9,165 nucleotides of DNA from an uncultured Collinsella sp. (GTDB lineage Bacteria; Actinomycetota; Coriobacteriia; Coriobacteriales; Coriobacteriaceae). This document shows, piece after piece, positions 6,907-9,165 of this stretch (position 1 is the stretch's first letter; each line of letters starts with the position of its first letter). The position numbers and the translations under genes are program-made. Below the pieces are notes generated by a model. It searched no databases. It had not been told where the DNA came from and was given only the letters and a program-made list of their open reading frames with translations. Where the stretch lies: assembly GCA_902489295.1 (NCBI GenBank), contig CABTZM010000074.1, positions 1-9,165 on the forward strand, read 5' to 3'.

Positions 6907-6933
6907 AAAAGAGGTGGGACATTTGTCCCACCT
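6907..6933 (-). terminator. Intrinsic terminator of sdaA
   Basis: A perfect 9-bp stem (AGGTGGGAC at 6912-6920 with GTCCCACCT at 6925-6933) and a 4-base loop. On the minus strand it is followed by CTTTT. It starts 19 bases after the sdaA stop codon. This separates sdaA from the downstream L,D-transpeptidase gene. Confidence 0.85.
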
Positions 6934-6951
6934 TCGAGTCTTTCTTTGTCG

Positions 6952-8559
6952 CTATCCGCACACACCGCATTTTGCACAGGCCGAAAGTGCGGCCGGAGCC
7001 TGCGCGATGCCACCCTTTGCCGTCTCGCGCAGCGTGGCCGGCAACGCGTGGCCCACGGAGAGCATGACGTGCGCCATCTGGTCAAACGGCACCAGGCTCT
7101 TGATACCGGCAAGTGCAAGCTGCGCCGAGCTAAAGGCGGCTGCCACGCCGATGGCATTGCGGTTTTGGCACGGCACCTCCACGAGGCCGCCCACCGGGTC
7201 GCAGACCAGGCCCAGCAGGTTGCTCAGGGCGATGGAGCTGGCGTCGAGTGCCTGCTCAGGCGTGCCTCCGAGCATCTGCACCAGCGCGGCGGCGGCCATG
7301 GCGGCCGCGCTTCCCACCTCGGCTTGGCATCCGCCCTCGGCGCCGGCGACGCAGGCGCTCGTGGTGAGGTTGAGGCCGATGGCGGCGGCGCAGTAGAGGG
7401 CGTCCATGACTTGCTCATCGTCCAGTTGCAGATGGTCGGCGAGCGCCAGCACGCAGCCGGGCACGACGCCTGCGGAGCCGGCCGTGGGGGCGGCGACGAT
7501 CACTCCCATTGTGGCGGAGCGCTCAAGGACGGCCATGGCGCGGGCCACGGCATCGGTCTGGACGGCGCCCATCAGGCTTACGCTCAAGTCGTTGCGGCCG
7601 GTGGCATCAACGAGCTTGGCCTCGCCGCCGATAAGCCCGCCGAGCGAGCGCTGAGGATTGGCGATGGGGGCTGTGGTCTCCTCGCGCATGACGTCGAGCA
7701 CGCGGCGCATGGCGGCGACGGCGTGGGCCTCGCCGGTCAGGCGCGCCTCGCGAACGGCCATGACGGCGCCGATGTTGAGGCCGAGTTCGGCGCAGGCGTC
7801 GAGCAACTGCGCACCATCGTCAAAGATTTCCTTGGCCGAAACGCCGGGGGAGAGCGACGAGGCCGAGCCCGGGAGCTCGATAAAGGTGGCGTAGTTTACA
7901 TTGTCGAGCTTGCGCAGCATGGGGATGACGGTGTCGTCGGGCGCGCCGTCGGTCTCAAAAACGGAATAGGCCTGGCCGCCCACCTCGGTGCGGTAGGTGC
8001 GGCAGAAAGCGATGTTTACATGTGCGTAGGCGAGCAGGTTCGTGAGCGCGGCGAGCACACCGGGGACGTCCTGGTGTGCCACGAAGAGCGTGGAATACAT
8101 GCCCGAGATATCGACGCCGACGCCGTTGATGCGGCTGATGCGCATCTTGCCGCCGCCGAGGCTCTCGCCGCGGACCTGCGCCGTGGCGCCCGTATCGTCG
8201 GCCATGTCGATGTCGACGGTGTTGGGATGGATGGAGGCGTCGTCGCCCTTGATGTCAAAGTGATATTCGAGGCCCTGCTCGCTTGCGAGGTCGAAGGCCT
8301 GCTTGATGTTCTCGTCATCGGTGTCGAGGCCCAGAATACCCGCGACGAGCGCGCGGTCGGTGCCGTGGCCGCGGTAGGTGTGGGCGAAGGAGTTCCACAG
8401 GCCAAAGGTGACTTTGGTGATGCGGCCTTCCAGCAGGCTGGCGGCAACTTGGGCGCAGCGCAGGGCGCCGGCGGTGTGCGATGAGCTGGGGCCGACCATG
8501 ATGGGACCCAAGATCTCGAATGCCGAGGTCGTAGCTAGTGTTTGTGGCTTGCCTGCCAT
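6952..8559 (-). CDS. sdaA: L-serine dehydratase (L-serine ammonia-lyase), Fe-S dependent, single chain
   Basis: Deaminates L-serine to pyruvate and ammonia using a [4Fe-4S] cluster; cytoplasmic, oxygen sensitive. It has 535 residues. The N-terminal beta domain carries GPSSSHTAG (23-31) and HPNTVDIDMA. An ACT-like region follows (about 155-205, LFVAHQDVPGVLAALTNLLA), probably for regulation by serine. The alpha domain starts near 240 (SAKEIFDDG) and contains VAAPTAGSAGVVPG. The putative cluster Cys are 411 (EGGCQAE), 453 (LVCDPVGG) and 464 (VPCQNRN). Their spacings of 42 and 11 equal those I recall for the Legionella enzyme. The last residues CAKCGVCG put a Cys next to the end, as in that enzyme, where it caps the cluster. 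The start at 8559 has AGGAG about six bases upstream. The frame stays open to an ATG at 8676 inside the palindromic element, but that extension does not look like the family. A terminator follows. Confidence 0.95.
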   Translation of the reverse strand: MAGKPQTLATTSAFEILGPIMVGPSSSHTAGALRCAQVAASLLEGRITKVTFGLWNSFAHTYRGHGTDRALVAGILGLDTDDENIKQAFDLASEQGLEYHFDIKGDDASIHPNTVDIDMADDTGATAQVRGESLGGGKMRISRINGVGVDISGMYSTLFVAHQDVPGVLAALTNLLAYAHVNIAFCRTYRTEVGGQAYSVFETDGAPDDTVIPMLRKLDNVNYATFIELPGSASSLSPGVSAKEIFDDGAQLLDACAELGLNIGAVMAVREARLTGEAHAVAAMRRVLDVMREETTAPIANPQRSLGGLIGGEAKLVDATGRNDLSVSLMGAVQTDAVARAMAVLERSATMGVIVAAPTAGSAGVVPGCVLALADHLQLDDEQVMDALYCAAAIGLNLTTSACVAGAEGGCQAEVGSAAAMAAAALVQMLGGTPEQALDASSIALSNLLGLVCDPVGGLVEVPCQNRNAIGVAAAFSSAQLALAGIKSLVPFDQMAHVMLSVGHALPATLRETAKGGIAQAPAALSACAKCGVCG

Positions 8560-8591
8560 ATGCGCTCCTGTTCTATCCCATCGTCCCGAGG

Positions 8592-8614
8592 GGCGGGGCA
8601 TACTCTGTCCCGCC
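8592..8614 (-). other. Short hairpin in the sdaA leader region
   Basis: GGCGGG (8592-8597) pairs with CCCGCC (8609-8614). It can continue past one non-Watson-Crick position to a 9-step stem with a 5-base loop. It directly abuts the palindromic element and lies 32 bases upstream of the sdaA start. No T-run follows, so it is not a normal terminator. Confidence 0.5.
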
Positions 8615-8735
8615 GTTCCGAGGGCTTTAGTATTTGGTCGCCTGCTCGGACAGTCCTGCTCGCACGGAGGCCACATTAAGTGGCCTCCGGCTCGTGCGGA
8701 ACTCGCGATCGACCAAATACTAAAGCCCTCGGAAC
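8615..8735. repeat. 121-bp palindromic element with perfect 26-bp terminal inverted repeats
   Basis: The outer arms 8615-8640 and 8710-8735 are perfect reverse complements over 26 bp (left arm begins GTTCCGAGGGC, ends TTTGGTCG). Inside, a second perfect 10-bp stem (CGGAGGCCAC at 8665-8674 with 8680-8689) closes a 5-base loop, ATTAA. The inner part also has an 8-bp direct repeat, CCTGCTCG, at 8641 and 8655. It is too small for a transposase, and no clear target-site duplication flanks it. It could be a MITE-like non-autonomous element, a cruciform-forming site, or, if transcribed, a large leader hairpin for sdaA. The identity is unknown to me. Confidence 0.85.
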
Positions 8736-8825
8736 TTAGGATACATGGTTGGAGTCGCTCTGCTGCGAAATTTATCGGCCTATGACCTATTTCATGTCCC
8801 AGGTCGGCTCATCTTCACCATCTTT

Positions 8826-8865
8826 AAATAAAAAAGAAGTACCGGTTGGAGCCGGTACTTCTTTT
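8826..8865 (-). terminator. Strong intrinsic terminator of metK
   Basis: A perfect 14-bp stem (8832-8845 with 8852-8865, arms centred on AGAAGTACCGG) with a 6-base loop. On the minus strand it is followed by a T-rich run (TTATTTAA after the stem, with further T residues in its last pairs). It begins 38 bases after the metK stop codon. Confidence 0.93.
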
Positions 8866-8902
8866 GGTGCGTTGTTTCTTGGCTGTAGCTTTTGCCGTTA
8901 GC

Positions 8903-9165
8903 TTACAGGCCGCAGGCTGCTTTGAGTTCTTCGACTCGGTCGGTATTCTCCCAGGTGAAGTCGGCGTCTTCGCGGCCGAAGTGACCGTAGGCTGCCGTCT
9001 TTTCGTAGATGGGGCGACGCAGGTCTAGGTCGCGGATGATTGCGCCCGGGCGCAGGTCGAAGGTCTTCTCGACGGCCTCGACGATCTTGTCCTCGGCAAC
9101 ATGCGCGGTACCGAAGGTGTCGACCATGATTGAGAGGGGCTTGGAAACGCCGATGGCGTAGGCAA
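8903..9165 (-). CDS. metK: S-adenosylmethionine synthetase MetK, C-terminal part, start off the window
   Basis: Makes S-adenosylmethionine from methionine and ATP; a cytoplasmic housekeeping enzyme and methyl donor supplier. Only the last 87 codons or so are in the window, and the frame is open through base 9165 on the minus strand. The residues AYAIGVSKPLSIMVDTFGT, then DLRPGAIIRDLDLRRPIYEKTAAYGHFGRED, and the end FTWENTDRVEELKAACGL match the well-conserved C-terminal domain of MetK. The ATG at 9127 is internal. A strong terminator follows the stop. Nothing unusual is seen in the visible part, and the promoter and any riboswitch would be outside the window. Confidence 0.96.
   Translation of the reverse strand, partial: AYAIGVSKPLSIMVDTFGTAHVAEDKIVEAVEKTFDLRPGAIIRDLDLRRPIYEKTAAYGHFGREDADFTWENTDRVEELKAACGL

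Larger units (their letters stand above)
8560..8902. other. 343-base gap between metK and sdaA, no gene seen
   Basis: On the minus strand this gap holds, in order, the metK terminator (8826-8865), about 90 bases (8736-8825) in which I see no gene or clear promoter, the 121-bp palindromic element (8615-8735), a short hairpin (8592-8614) and the sdaA ribosome binding site. A tiny minus-strand frame of nine codons beginning near 8818 has no convincing ribosome site. No riboswitch fold was recognised. The sdaA promoter is not obvious; if it lies in 8736-8825, the palindrome is transcribed as the sdaA leader. Confidence 0.7.

Noticed and set aside
6829..8484. Plus-strand open frame of 551 codons antisense to sdaA
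   Set aside because: It is a shadow of the high-GC sdaA gene: composition is biased to His, Gly, Ala and Val with no domain pattern, it has no good ribosome site, and the opposite strand encodes a clear enzyme with all motifs.
8560..8676. N-terminal extension of the serine dehydratase to an ATG at 8676
   Set aside because: The extra 39 codons run through the palindromic element and do not resemble the family. The ATG at 8559 has a good AGGAG site and family-like sequence after it.
8560..8902. SAM or cobalamin riboswitch in the metK-sdaA gap
   Set aside because: The gap is downstream of metK, not upstream, and I could not recognise a conserved riboswitch core. The palindrome is too symmetrical for those folds.
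1..9165. CRISPR array, tRNA, rRNA or defence system
   Set aside because: No regularly spaced repeats, cloverleaf or conserved rRNA stretches, nuclease, reverse transcriptase or toxin-antitoxin-like genes were seen on either strand.

Overview
The window looks like chromosomal DNA from a high-GC, Gram-positive-type gut actinobacterium of the class Coriobacteriia, perhaps close to Collinsella. I infer this from the gene families, the codon style and the protein types. No rRNA or other taxonomic marker is present, so the assignment is tentative.

Left block (1-1452, plus strand): the 3' part of cbiC and a complete cbiJ, two steps of anaerobic cobalamin ring synthesis. They are coupled by overlapping stop and start codons, and further cbi genes presumably lie off the left edge. 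Just after cbiJ is a degraded piece of an IS21-type transposase (IstA-like) with an in-frame stop. This block is richer in GC (41/60 and 43/60 in two sampled lines) than the rest (33/60 and 36/60 in two sampled lines).

Junction (1453-1568): an AT-richer 75-bp imperfect inverted repeat touches a perfect 21-bp tandem duplication. The duplication covers the stop codon of the first gene on the other strand. This looks like a scar where two genome segments meet.

Right block (1558-9165, all genes on the minus strand). In order of transcription these are: the 3' end of metK with a strong terminator; a 343-base gap holding a striking 121-bp palindromic element; sdaA, a one-chain Fe-S L-serine dehydratase with an internal ACT-like region, followed by its terminator; a membrane-anchored L,D-transpeptidase; and a tightly overlapping three-gene MacAB-type ABC exporter operon (adaptor, ATPase, permease). 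The transpeptidase crosslinks peptidoglycan and the exporter spans the same envelope, but no functional link between them is shown beyond adjacency on one strand.

No CRISPR array, tRNA, rRNA, toxin or defence gene was recognised. The least explained structures are the palindromic element upstream of sdaA and the composite junction at 1354-1568.
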